A stretch of 48,810 nucleotides of DNA from positions 1 through 48,810 of the forward strand of contig CALFIY010000060.1 of assembly GCA_937877595.1 (NCBI GenBank), in the 5' to 3' direction. The notes beneath the pieces were generated by a model. The model was not told where the DNA came from and made no database searches. It saw only the letters and a program-made list of their open reading frames with translations. Numbering within the stretch: the stretch's first letter is position 1; every line of letters begins with the position of its first letter. This DNA is from an uncultured Prevotella sp. Its GTDB lineage: Bacteria; Bacteroidota; Bacteroidia; Bacteroidales; Bacteroidaceae. Of this stretch, positions 26,223-34,990 are shown piece by piece. A program made the position numbers and the translations under genes.

Positions 26223-29200
26223 ATGATTCTCTTTTTCCAGACATTGCAAAAGAGTGTGATAGCCACCGAGGCAGACCATCCACTCAACAATCAAGAGGTA
26301 GAACAACTTTGTTGGCTTTATGGCGATGCCACTCTTCTTGGCGACACTGCGCTGAAAGGCTATTTCGTGGGCCCACGCCGTGAGATGGTGACTCCATGGT
26401 CGACAAATGCCGTTGAGATAACTCAGAATATGGGGCTCAGCGGCATTTTGCGTATCGAGGAATACTTTCCGACCAGCGACGCCAACGCAGAACACGACCC
26501 CATGCTGCAGCGTATGTACGACGGGCTCGGCCAAGACATTTTTACAATCAACATCAAGCCCGAGCCGATACGCTATGTCGACAATCTTGAAGAGTATAAC
26601 GAACAGGAAGGACTTGCCCTTTCGCCCGAGGAGATAGACTATCTTCACAAGATAGCCAACGAGAACGGGCGGCCGCTCACCGACTCAGAGATATTCGGCT
26701 TTGCACAGATAAATTCTGAGCACTGCCGCCACAAGATATTCGGCGGTACTTTCGTCATCGACGGCAAGGAGATGGAAAATTCGCTCTTTGCAATGATAAA
26801 GCGTACCACGCAGGAAAATCCCAACAAGATTCTCTCTGCCTATAAGGACAACGTGGCCTTTGCCGAAGGCCCAGTGGTAGAGCAGTTTGCACCGGCCGAC
26901 CAAAGCACTGCCGACTTCTTCCGCGTGAAAGAGATAGAGAGCGTAATATCGCTAAAGGCCGAGACTCACAACTTCCCTACCACGGTGGAGCCGTTCAATG
27001 GAGCCGCCACAGGTACTGGTGGCGAGATCCGCGACCGCATGGGAGGCGGTACAGGCTCCTGGCCCATTGCCGGTACGGCCGTCTACATGACTGCCTACCC
27101 ACGCATCGGCGACGACGAGGCTTCCGCTGACCGCGACTGGGAAGATATCCTGCCCGTAAGGCAGTGGCTCTATCAGACACCTGAGCAGATACTTATCAAG
27201 GCATCCAACGGCGCTTCCGACTTTGGCAACAAGTTCGGACAGCCGCTCATCTGCGGTTCCGTACTCACTTTTGAACACCAGGAAAAAAAGATCAATGGTC
27301 CGCTCGGCTCTGCCGCTTTGACCTCGGCCAAAGAATGGTCAATCCCCAATGGTCAATCCTCAATGGTCAATGGCCCAAAGTATGCCTACGACAAGGTTAT
27401 AATGCTGGCAGGCGGCGTGGGCTACGGCACACGGCGCGACTGCCTGAAGAAAGAACCGCAGAAAGGTAACAAAGTGGTTGTTGTCGGTGGCGACAACTAT
27501 CGTATCGGTCTTGGTGGCGGTTCCGTGTCATCGGTAGACACTGGCCGCTACTCAAACGGCATCGAACTCAATGCCATCCAGCGTGCAAACCCAGAGATGC
27601 AGAAGCGCGCCTACAATCTGGTACGTGCTCTCTGCGAGGAAGACAACAATCCTGTTGTCTCCATCCACGATCACGGTTCGGCAGGCCACCTTAATTGCTT
27701 GTCGGAACTGGTCGAAGAGTGTGGCGGAGAGATTGATATGTCGCGTCTGCCCATTGGTGACAAAACTCTGTCGAGCAAGGAGATTATAGCCAACGAAAGC
27801 CAGGAACGCATGGGACTGCTTATCGATGAGCGACACATAGAGCATGTGCAGAAGATAGCCGAGCGCGAGCGCGCCCCGATGTATGTCGTAGGCGAAACAA
27901 CAGGCGACGCCCACTTCTCGTTCCGTCAGGCCGACGGCATCAAGCCTTTCGACCTCGACGTGGCTCAGATGTTCGGCCATTCGCCGAAGACTGTCATGCG
28001 CGACAACAGAGTTGAGCGTCGCTACAGCGACGTGACCTACGAGCAGAACAAGATTCAGGAATACCTGCACCGTGTGCTCCAACTCGAGGCAGTGGCCTGC
28101 AAGGACTGGCTGACCAATAAGGTAGACCGCTCCGTGACGGGAAAGATAGCACGACAGCAGTGTCAGGGCGAAATACAGTTGCCGCTGTCAGACTGTGGCG
28201 TGGTGGCTCTCGACTATCGCGGACGCAAAGGCATAGCCACGGCAATAGGACATGCCCCGCAGGCCGGGCTGGCATCGCCAGAGGCTGGCTCGGTGCTCTC
28301 TGTAGCCGAGGCTCTTACCAATATAGTGTGGGCTCCGCTGGCCGACGGGATGGAGAGTATTTCGCTCTCTGCCAACTGGATGTGGCCATGTCGTTCACAG
28401 GAGGGAGAAGACGCTCGTCTTTACGCTGGCGTTAAGGCGCTTTCCGACTTCTGCTGTGAGTTGCATATTAACGTTCCAACCGGTAAGGATTCGCTGTCGT
28501 TGACCCAGCAATATCCCAATGGCGAGAAGATTATCTCGCCGGGTACGGTCATCGTGTCTGCAGGAGGCGAGGTGAGCGACGTGCGCCGCGTGGTGTCGCC
28601 AGTAGTGGTAGACGATGCCCATGCCTCGCTGTATCATATCGACTTCTCGTTCGACAGCCAGCGGCTTGGCGGCTCAGCCTTTGCGCAGAGCCTGGGACGT
28701 GTAGGCAGTGATGTGCCTACGGTGAAGAGCGCAGAATATTTTGCCGACGCCTTCAATGCTGTCCAGGAACTTATCAATCGCGGCTGGGTGATGGCTGGCC
28801 ATGACATATCGGCTGGCGGACTTATCGTAACGCTGCTCGAAATGACCTTTGCCAATCAGCGAGGTGGCATGCATGTCAATCTGCACGACCTCGTGCAGGA
28901 CGGCGACATGGTGAAGGCTCTCTTTGCCGAAAATCCTGGTGTCGTGATACAGGTCAGCGACAGCCACAAGCAGGAACTGCGCGAACTGCTCGAAGACCGT
29001 GGCGTGGGATTTGCCAAGATAGGCTATACCGTCAGCGACAGCCGCAGTATCGTGGTCAAGGCAGGTAGCGAAGAGTATAGTTTCGACATTGATGAACTGC
29101 GCGACACGTGGTATAAGACTTCCTATCTGCTTGATCGCCGTCAGAGCATGAACGGCAAGGCTGCAGAGCGCTTTGCCAACTACAAACAGCAGCCTCTCGA

Positions 29201-30059
29201 GATGAAGTTTGCCAGCAATTTCACAGGCAAACTTAGTCAGTACGGCCTCAGTGCCGACCGCTGGAAACAGCGCGGTGAAGGCAAGAGCCAGCGCCCCGTG
29301 GCTGCCATCATTCGCGAGAAAGGCACCAATGGCGAGCGTGAGATGGCCTACTCGCTCTATCTTGCCGGATTTGATGTGAAAGATGTTATGATGACCGACC
29401 TTATTGCTGGTCGCGAAACGCTTGATGAGGTTCAGATGATAGTCTTCTGCGGTGGATTTTCCAACAGCGACGTTCTCGGTTCTGCCAAAGGATGGGCCGG
29501 TGCTTTCCTTTTCAACGAAAAGGCACGCGAGGCGCTCGACCGCTTCTATTCACGCCCAGACACGCTCTCGCTCGGCATTTGTAACGGATGCCAGTTGATG
29601 GTCGAACTCGGACTCATTGACGGCAAGGCTCAGCAGAACAGCACCGCCAAGCGCGTCAAGATGCTCCACAACGACTCTCACAAGTTTGAAAGCGAATTTG
29701 TCACTCTGCAGATACCTCAGAACGACAGCGTCATGTTTGGTAGCCTGAGCGGACAGAAACTCGGCCTATGGGTTGCCCATGGCGAGGGAAAATTCTCGTT
29801 TGCAGAACCTGAGAAGAAATATAATGTGATAGCCAAGTACAACTACCATGGCTACCCTGCCAATCCTAACGGATCGGACTACGACGTTGCCGGCATCTGT
29901 TCTGCCGACGGGCGCCATCTCTGCATGATGCCCCACTTGGAGCGCGCCATCTTCCCATGGCAGTGCGCATGGTATCCCAAGGAGCGCCGTCTTGACGAGG
30001 TCACGCCATGGATAGAGGCCTTTGTCAATGCATGCCGCTGGGTAGAGAATATGAGGTGA
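26223..30059 (+). CDS. purL: Phosphoribosylformylglycinamidine synthase (single-chain)
   Basis: FGAM synthase of 1278 aa, using glutamine and ATP in purine synthesis. The N-terminal and linker domains (with FGFAQINSEHCRHKIF around residue 160) are followed by two AIRS-like halves (KAETHNFPTTVEPFNGAATG near 243, and VPTGKDSLSL near 751). The C-terminal glutaminase has LGICNGCQLMVELG (catalytic Cys, near 1122) and WVAHGEGKF. Residues about 371-385 (WSIPNGQSSMVNG) are coded by a three-copy 14-base repeat (27335-27376) just before a conserved GGVGYG segment and look like an in-frame insertion. Otherwise intact. Confidence 0.96.
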   Translation: MILFFQTLQKSVIATEADHPLNNQEVEQLCWLYGDATLLGDTALKGYFVGPRREMVTPWSTNAVEITQNMGLSGILRIEEYFPTSDANAEHDPMLQRMYDGLGQDIFTINIKPEPIRYVDNLEEYNEQEGLALSPEEIDYLHKIANENGRPLTDSEIFGFAQINSEHCRHKIFGGTFVIDGKEMENSLFAMIKRTTQENPNKILSAYKDNVAFAEGPVVEQFAPADQSTADFFRVKEIESVISLKAETHNFPTTVEPFNGAATGTGGEIRDRMGGGTGSWPIAGTAVYMTAYPRIGDDEASADRDWEDILPVRQWLYQTPEQILIKASNGASDFGNKFGQPLICGSVLTFEHQEKKINGPLGSAALTSAKEWSIPNGQSSMVNGPKYAYDKVIMLAGGVGYGTRRDCLKKEPQKGNKVVVVGGDNYRIGLGGGSVSSVDTGRYSNGIELNAIQRANPEMQKRAYNLVRALCEEDNNPVVSIHDHGSAGHLNCLSELVEECGGEIDMSRLPIGDKTLSSKEIIANESQERMGLLIDERHIEHVQKIAERERAPMYVVGETTGDAHFSFRQADGIKPFDLDVAQMFGHSPKTVMRDNRVERRYSDVTYEQNKIQEYLHRVLQLEAVACKDWLTNKVDRSVTGKIARQQCQGEIQLPLSDCGVVALDYRGRKGIATAIGHAPQAGLASPEAGSVLSVAEALTNIVWAPLADGMESISLSANWMWPCRSQEGEDARLYAGVKALSDFCCELHINVPTGKDSLSLTQQYPNGEKIISPGTVIVSAGGEVSDVRRVVSPVVVDDAHASLYHIDFSFDSQRLGGSAFAQSLGRVGSDVPTVKSAEYFADAFNAVQELINRGWVMAGHDISAGGLIVTLLEMTFANQRGGMHVNLHDLVQDGDMVKALFAENPGVVIQVSDSHKQELRELLEDRGVGFAKIGYTVSDSRSIVVKAGSEEYSFDIDELRDTWYKTSYLLDRRQSMNGKAAERFANYKQQPLEMKFASNFTGKLSQYGLSADRWKQRGEGKSQRPVAAIIREKGTNGEREMAYSLYLAGFDVKDVMMTDLIAGRETLDEVQMIVFCGGFSNSDVLGSAKGWAGAFLFNEKAREALDRFYSRPDTLSLGICNGCQLMVELGLIDGKAQQNSTAKRVKMLHNDSHKFESEFVTLQIPQNDSVMFGSLSGQKLGLWVAHGEGKFSFAEPEKKYNVIAKYNYHGYPANPNGSDYDVAGICSADGRHLCMMPHLERAIFPWQCAWYPKERRLDEVTPWIEAFVNACRWVENMR
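27335..27376 (+). repeat. Three-copy 14-base tandem repeat inside purL
   Basis: Units ATGGTCAATCCCCA (27335-27348), ATGGTCAATCCTCA (27349-27362) and ATGGTCAATGGCCC (27363-27376). Total length is 42 bases, so the purL frame is kept and the unit is read in all three frames in turn. Confidence 0.85.
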
Positions 30060-30102
30060 GAAGTAAGGGGTAAGCGGTGAGAGAAATGCGAAAGCGCATT
30101 AT

Positions 30103-30130
30103 AATTATGCATTACGAATTATGCATTATG
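30103..30130 (+). repeat. Two-copy 14-base repeat overlapping the chrA1 start
   Basis: AATTATGCATTACG (30103-30116) then AATTATGCATTATG (30117-30130). The second unit contains the presumed start codon (30121-30123) of the first chromate transporter gene. The preceding 30060-30090 is a G/A-rich low-complexity stretch. Confidence 0.75.
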
Positions 30131-30654
30131 AAATAACAAAGACTTTCTTCAGGATAGGTCTTTTTACGCTCGGTGGCGGATATGCCATGATACCTCTGAT
30201 AGAAGAGGAGGTGGTCAATCGCCATCACTGGGCGACGCGCGATGAGATGCTCGACCTCATAGCCATTGCGCAGAGTTGTCCTGGAGTTTTTGCTATCAAC
30301 ATAAGCATATTCATAGGCTATAAGATGCACAAGAAGAGTGGGGCAGTGGCTGCTGCCGTAGGTACCGCGCTGCCCTCGTTTCTCATCATACTTGCCATAG
30401 CAATGTTTTTCCATCAGTTTGAGGACAACCGCGTGATAGCCGCCATGTTCCGTGGCATACGCCCTGCCGTGGTGGCGCTCATCGCCGTTCCTACATTCAA
30501 TCTGGCGCGGCAGGCACGGCTCAACAGGTACAACGCATGGATACCCATAGTGTCGGCGCTGCTCATCTGGCTGCTCGGAGTGAATCCTGTATGGATCATT
30601 ATGACTGCAGTGCTGGCAGGTGTGTTCCTCGCCAGGAATTCACAGGATGTTTAA
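30121..30654 (+). CDS. Chromate transporter, short (single-domain), first subunit
   Basis: Membrane protein of 177 aa, a half-size ChrA (CHR family). The N-terminal signature FFRIGLFTLGGGYAMIPLIE (residues 9-28), then W..RDEMLDLIAIAQSCPGVFAINISIFIGY, matches one ChrA domain; about five or six membrane helices follow. Single-domain members occur as adjacent pairs thought to form a heterodimer, and the second half lies 55 bases downstream. They export chromate in tested cases; the natural substrate in gut or oral anaerobes is unclear. The start codon is inside a 14-base repeat. Confidence 0.9.
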   Translation: MHYEITKTFFRIGLFTLGGGYAMIPLIEEEVVNRHHWATRDEMLDLIAIAQSCPGVFAINISIFIGYKMHKKSGAVAAAVGTALPSFLIILAIAMFFHQFEDNRVIAAMFRGIRPAVVALIAVPTFNLARQARLNRYNAWIPIVSALLIWLLGVNPVWIIMTAVLAGVFLARNSQDV

Positions 30655-30673
30655 CTCTTCTGAGCGAAGCGAA

Positions 30674-30703
30674 TTTTAATCTTTTTAGTTTTTAATCTTT
30701 AAG
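30674..30703 (+). repeat. Two-copy 15-base T-rich repeat before the second chromate transporter
   Basis: TTTTAATCTTTTTAG (30674-30688) and TTTTTAATCTTTAAG (30689-30703), imperfect tandem copies ending 6 bases before the ATG at 30710. Confidence 0.6.
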
Positions 30704-30709
30704 CGTTAA

Positions 30710-31285
30710 ATGATTTACCTGCAGTTGTTTGTCACGTTCTTTGAAATAGGTCTCTTCGGCTTTGGAGGCGGCTACGGAATGCTGTCGCTCATACAGCATG
30801 AGACAGTGGAGAACCACCACTGGCTGACATCGGCAGAATTTACCGACATCGTTGCTGTGTCGCAGATGACGCCAGGCCCTATCGGCATCAACTCGGCAAC
30901 CTACTGCGGCTATGCTGCGGTGAAAAATGCAGGCTACTCCATGCCTATGGCTGTGCTTGGCTCCGCCACGTCGACGGCGGCTCTCATCTTGCCGTCGCTC
31001 ATCCTGATGATACTCATAAGCAGCATGTTTATGAAGTACATGCATACACACATGGTGAAGACGGTGTTCAAGTTGCTGCGACCTGTGGTCGTGGGATTGT
31101 TGGCGGCTGCAACCCTATTGCTCTGCACGGCCGACAACTTCTCGACACCGACCGACAACACGTGGCAGTTCGTCATCAGCGTGATGCTCTTCCTGGCATC
31201 GTTCTACGGCGTGCTGGTGGTGAAGATCAACCCCATCCACATGATTTGCTACAGCGCCATCGCCGGACTTTTGCTGCTATACTGA
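30710..31285 (+). CDS. Chromate transporter, short (single-domain), second subunit
   Basis: Half-size ChrA of 191 aa, paralogous to the gene before it. It has LFVTFFEIGLFGFGGGYGML at residues 5-24, and AEFTDIVAVSQMTPGPIGIN at about 43-62, the PGP motif of the family. About six hydrophobic segments. It probably pairs with the first subunit in the inner membrane. The epimerase gene begins 5 bases after its stop, so at least this gene, the epimerase and the PAP2 gene are one transcript. Confidence 0.9.
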   Translation: MIYLQLFVTFFEIGLFGFGGGYGMLSLIQHETVENHHWLTSAEFTDIVAVSQMTPGPIGINSATYCGYAAVKNAGYSMPMAVLGSATSTAALILPSLILMILISSMFMKYMHTHMVKTVFKLLRPVVVGLLAAATLLLCTADNFSTPTDNTWQFVISVMLFLASFYGVLVVKINPIHMICYSAIAGLLLLY

Positions 31286-31290
31286 AGAAT

Positions 31291-32295
31291 ATGAAAGAAA
31301 AAATTCTTGTCACGGGAGCCAGTGGCTTTATCGGCTCCTTTATTGTCGAGGAGGCATTGCGTCGCGGCTACGAAACGTGGGCTGCCGTGCGACGCTCCAG
31401 TTCGAAGGCCTATCTTTCCGACAGCCGCATCAACTTTATCGAACTCGACTTCTCGTCTACTGAAGCCCTCGTCAGTCAACTGCAGAGTCACAACTTCCAG
31501 TATGTGGTGCATGCCGCCGGCGTGACGAAATGTCTCGACAGGAGCGACTTCATGCGTATCAACTGCGAGGGCACAGAACATCTTGTGGAGGCTCTTCGGC
31601 AGTTGGACATGCCGCTGAAGCGCTTTGTATACATCAGTAGTCTGAGCGTGATGGGTGCCATACGCGAAGAACAGCCATACAGCGAAATCCTCGACACCGA
31701 TACGCCACAGCCTAACACGGCCTATGGGCACAGCAAACTGGCGGCAGAGCAGTGGCTGGCCGCCAATGCCGGACGGATGCCGTACATAGTGCTGCGGCCA
31801 ACGGGAGTTTACGGCCCGCGCGAGCGTGACTATTTCATGCAGGTGAAGAGTATTAGCCAGCATGTGGATTTTGCCGTGGGATATAAGCGACAGGACATCA
31901 CGTTTGTCTATGTGACGGACGTTGTGCAGGCTGTGTTCCTTGCCTTCGACCATGGTGTCAATGGCAAGGCCTATTTCCTGAGCGACGGATGTGTATACAC
32001 GTCGAAAGACTATAGCCAGTTGGTACGTACTGAACTCGGCAGTCCTTGGTGCATGCGCATCACGGCACCTATATGGGTGCTGCGACTCGTCACAGCGTGT
32101 GGCGAATACGTTGGCAGACTGACGCATAAGGTGACAGCGCTCAACAACGACAAGTTCAACATCCTGCGCCAGCGCAACTGGCGCTGCGACATATCGACGG
32201 CATGCCAGGAACTGGGCTATCAGCCAGAGGTGACACTCGGCGAGGGTGTCAGGAGAAGCGTGGAATGGTATGTCGGGCAGGGATGGCTAAAGTGA
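31291..32295 (+). CDS. NAD(P)-dependent epimerase/dehydratase (extended SDR)
   Basis: Oxidoreductase of 334 aa. The Rossmann motif is ILVTGASGFIGSFIVEEAL (residues 4-22) and the catalytic pair is YGHSK (about residue 146), with ISSLSVMG supplying the serine. The C-terminal third has an unusual hydrophobic stretch (APIWVLRLVTACGEYVG) that could touch the membrane. The ATG at 31291 is chosen because it starts the Rossmann fold; the longer ORF from 31162 overlaps the transporter gene. A sphingolipid role (3-ketosphinganine reductase, as an epimerase-family protein has been assigned in Bacteroides) is possible given the AUR1-like gene next door, but unproven. Confidence 0.87.
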   Translation: MKEKILVTGASGFIGSFIVEEALRRGYETWAAVRRSSSKAYLSDSRINFIELDFSSTEALVSQLQSHNFQYVVHAAGVTKCLDRSDFMRINCEGTEHLVEALRQLDMPLKRFVYISSLSVMGAIREEQPYSEILDTDTPQPNTAYGHSKLAAEQWLAANAGRMPYIVLRPTGVYGPRERDYFMQVKSISQHVDFAVGYKRQDITFVYVTDVVQAVFLAFDHGVNGKAYFLSDGCVYTSKDYSQLVRTELGSPWCMRITAPIWVLRLVTACGEYVGRLTHKVTALNNDKFNILRQRNWRCDISTACQELGYQPEVTLGEGVRRSVEWYVGQGWLK

Positions 32296-32319
32296 AGAAT
32301 TAATAAAATTGCTACCGTG

Positions 32320-33300
32320 ATGGACAATTTCATTTCAAGACATATATCACAACTCGTAAAGCGCGAAGAACCTCTCTATCGCTGGCTCATGCCGATGGAG
32401 ACGGTGGTGCTTGCCTATGCCGTATGCACTACACTGCTACTGCTACTCCGGTGGGACTCCTTTGCCGCACCATGGCAGATGCTGCTGATGCGGGCACAAC
32501 TGGCAGTGGCTACAGCGCTGCTGTGGGCTCTCTACAGATGGCATTCGTGCCGACTGGGGATAATAGCGCGCATCGTGCTGCAGATGGTGTGGCTCTCCAA
32601 ATGGTATCCCGAGACCTACGACTTCAATCTGCTGCTGCCCAATCTCGACCATGTTTTCGCAGCAGCCGAGCAGAACATCTTCGGATGTCAGCCGGCACTG
32701 CTCTTTGCCGAGAAGATAAGCAGTCCGGTGTTTTCCGAACTGATGCATCTTGGCTATTCGTCGTACTTCGCACTGATACTGGTGGTGTGCCTCTACTATT
32801 TTTTCTTCAGATACCAGCGCCTGCAGACCGTGGCGTTCACCATAACGGCGTCGTTCTTTGCCTTCTACGTCATCTTCATACTCGTGCCTGTGGCAGGACC
32901 GCAGTATTACTATCTCGCTGCCGGAGTGGACAACATCGTGCAGGGCGTATTTCCCAATGTCGGCACGTGGTTTCATAATCACACGGAGCCACTCGCGCTG
33001 CCGGGCTGGAGCGACGGCATCTTCTATAAGACGGTCATTGCCGCTCATACGGCAGGCGAACGACCTACGGCGGCATTCCCCAGCAGTCATGTGGGCATCA
33101 CTGTAGTGCTGTTGTGGCAGGCTTGGTACAGCAGGAGCCGTTGGCTCTTCTGGGCGATACTCCCCTTCTCGCTGCTGCTCTTCCTTTCAACGGTGTATAT
33201 CCAGGCCCATTATGCCATTGACGCCTTGGCAGGACTCTTCGTCGGCACGCTGTTTTTCTTCACCTTTGCAGGGATAGCAAAAAAAATGGAACTCCGCTGA
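32320..33300 (+). CDS. PAP2/AUR1-like membrane phosphatase or phosphotransferase
   Basis: Membrane protein of 326 aa with six or more hydrophobic segments. The catalytic motifs are GERPTAAFPSSHVGI (about residues 247-261) and YIQAHYAIDALAG (about 294-306), which resemble PAP2 enzymes and more closely the AUR1/inositol phosphorylceramide synthase type (PSSH and HYxxDxxAG). It may hydrolyse a lipid phosphate or move a head group onto a ceramide. The preferred ATG is 32320; a GTG at 32317 is the alternative. It follows the epimerase by 24 bases. The gene ends inside a terminator hairpin. Confidence 0.8.
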   Translation: MDNFISRHISQLVKREEPLYRWLMPMETVVLAYAVCTTLLLLLRWDSFAAPWQMLLMRAQLAVATALLWALYRWHSCRLGIIARIVLQMVWLSKWYPETYDFNLLLPNLDHVFAAAEQNIFGCQPALLFAEKISSPVFSELMHLGYSSYFALILVVCLYYFFFRYQRLQTVAFTITASFFAFYVIFILVPVAGPQYYYLAAGVDNIVQGVFPNVGTWFHNHTEPLALPGWSDGIFYKTVIAAHTAGERPTAAFPSSHVGITVVLLWQAWYSRSRWLFWAILPFSLLLFLSTVYIQAHYAIDALAGLFVGTLFFFTFAGIAKKMELR

Positions 33301-33305
33301 GTTCC
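33288..33305 (+). terminator. Terminator hairpin after the AUR1-like gene
   Basis: GGAACTC (33288-33294), loop CGCT, GAGTTCC (33299-33305), then AAATCTTTT. A perfect 7-bp stem that includes the TGA stop codon. Confidence 0.7.
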
Positions 33306-33517
33306 AAATCTTTTGTTAACCTTAAATCTAATACTATGAAAAACACGTTGCAAACATAGCAACTTCCACGCTTTCACAGCATTGCCGAAGCGAAAAACCT
33401 TCCATTTCCCTCCTCTTTCTTGATATTTGTCAATCAACAGCGCCCCCCATTCGGTCGCGCCACTGCCGTTTTATTTTCATTCATCGCTTGGCTGGGGGAT
33501 GCAATGCTGAAAGAAGT
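33301..33517. other. Convergent intergenic region with a tiny ORF-like motif
   Basis: Between the end of the AUR1-like gene and the end of the 14-gene run. At 33336-33359 there is an eight-codon reading frame (MKNTLQT and stop) after the line TTAACCTTAAATCTAATAC. From memory this wording recurs downstream of Bacteroidales genes, but I cannot verify it. No clear minus-strand terminator was found for the long operon. Confidence 0.4.
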
Positions 33518-34363
33518 TTATCTTGTACGTGTTCCCCCGAGTTGAAACATAAGTCCAAGCGAAATGGTCTGAGTTCTGTTCCAGAAACTTCCGCTGCCGC
33601 CTTGATACCGTGACTTTGGCGAACCAAGGGGATATTCGTAGTTAAGCATCACGCAGGCATTCTTCTTTCGATCAACGTCTATAGTGATGCCTCCTGAGAG
33701 GATTATACAACTGCGGTCTTTGGTTAAATCAACAAGACTGCCAACTGTCTCTGTGTCGTCATTATCGGAAATAGGATAGTGGAATTTAGCACCGATGTTG
33801 ATATGGAACATATAGTTCTGAGGGCCGAAGAAATTCAGTCCGACGGCAGTGTTCCCACTAAGTTGATGAATTGTCTTTTTCGGAGCAGTCCCTGAGATGA
33901 TGTCATATTCGCCTGTCGTTTTTTGTAGCATGTTCCATTGCAATCCAGTGCCAATATATACTTGAAAGTCTTCCGACGGCCCGAGATAGAAGCGGCAGTC
34001 TACGGGCCAAATGATTTTCTGTTTGTTTTCGTTGTAGTACTTTGCTTCAAGCGACTTTGCCGTGATAGCCGTAACGGTGGTCATCAGGTCGAAGGTGAAC
34101 TGCCTGGTTATGTAATCATGCATAGTATAAGAGACTCCAACGCCGTAGTCATGATAGGTCTGTGTCTGGTCGTCGGTAGAGAAGTTGGGGTTGGCAGTAT
34201 TGTATATGCCACCGACAAAACCAAACTGATGAACGGTACCAGTATAACCCTTGTATGGCTTTAACTTGTCTCCTGCCAGCGTGGCCGATGTGCACAACAA
34301 TGCGACAAAAAGCAAGAAGACACCCCTTGTCACCGTACGCTTACAACATTTTCTTTTTCTCAT
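33518..34363 (-). CDS. Probable outer-membrane beta-barrel protein (last gene of run)
   Basis: Protein of 281 aa I cannot assign to a named family. A basic start and hydrophobic segment (residues about 1-30, ending TLAG) form a signal peptide. The mature part is rich in alternating polar/hydrophobic, aromatic strands (FGFVGGIYNT, YGVGVSYTMH, VYIGTGLQWNML, TAVGLNFFG, INIGAKFHYP, TISLGLMFQLG), as in 8-12-stranded barrels. It is the last gene of the long minus-strand run, 4 bases after another probable barrel gene. Likely an outer-membrane protein of the system. Confidence 0.72.
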   Translation of the reverse strand: MRKRKCCKRTVTRGVFLLFVALLCTSATLAGDKLKPYKGYTGTVHQFGFVGGIYNTANPNFSTDDQTQTYHDYGVGVSYTMHDYITRQFTFDLMTTVTAITAKSLEAKYYNENKQKIIWPVDCRFYLGPSEDFQVYIGTGLQWNMLQKTTGEYDIISGTAPKKTIHQLSGNTAVGLNFFGPQNYMFHINIGAKFHYPISDNDDTETVGSLVDLTKDRSCIILSGGITIDVDRKKNACVMLNYEYPLGSPKSRYQGGSGSFWNRTQTISLGLMFQLGGTRTR

Positions 34364-34367
34364 GTCA

Positions 34368-34988
34368 TCAGAATGTATATCCTACACCGATAGTCAACAA
34401 GGGTATTTCTTTCCACATATAGGTCACACCGCCTTGGATGTTGCAGTGCTTCCACAAGTTCATGGTAAGTCCTGTCTCCACTGGAACGGTGTTGTAAATG
34501 AAAGTACCTTTCTGCTCAGCGTCGTCCAGTTTGGAAATAATGTCGTCTGGCAAATCGTCTCCGGACGACAAGTCGGCAATAAATCCCCAACCGGTCTGAA
34601 GGTAAAAGCCAATGATGTGATTGAACCAATGGTTCCAACCAATGCCAATCTTTCCACTGTACAAGTCGTTCATGCCGCTTTTGCTGAATATTTCCCGTTG
34701 CTGATCGGTGAGAGTTTCGGGCATATCCTTTTCTGGCAGGAATTTCCGCCAGGCATTTTTCCTTGTCGGCTTGCCATAGCCGAAGGCAATATAGACGAAG
34801 TCAGCAGATTTCCTTTGTGGACATACGTTTACACCGACATTAAGTTCGTAGAACAGTTGCGACATCTTTAATGACACTTGGTTCTTCTGCTCCCAGACAC
34901 CGTGCGATAGTACCTGTCCGCTGACTTGTGTTGCGAAAAGCAATAGGACAATTGCCCCCCAAGCACCTTTACGTGAGCGTTTCAACAT
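34368..34988 (-). CDS. Probable outer-membrane beta-barrel protein
   Basis: Protein of 206 aa with a signal peptide (residues about 1-24, ending VSGQ) and strand-like segments (SGKIGIGWNHWF, IIGFYLQTGWGFIA, CNIQGGVTYMW). It ends LLTIGVGYTF, a terminal phenylalanine as in many barrel proteins recognised by the BAM machinery. No named family recognised. It starts 2 bases after the lipoprotein at 34991-35626 and is followed after 4 bases by the last barrel gene. Confidence 0.72.
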   Translation of the reverse strand: MLKRSRKGAWGAIVLLLFATQVSGQVLSHGVWEQKNQVSLKMSQLFYELNVGVNVCPQRKSADFVYIAFGYGKPTRKNAWRKFLPEKDMPETLTDQQREIFSKSGMNDLYSGKIGIGWNHWFNHIIGFYLQTGWGFIADLSSGDDLPDDIISKLDDAEQKGTFIYNTVPVETGLTMNLWKHCNIQGGVTYMWKEIPLLTIGVGYTF

Positions 34989-34990
34989 AG

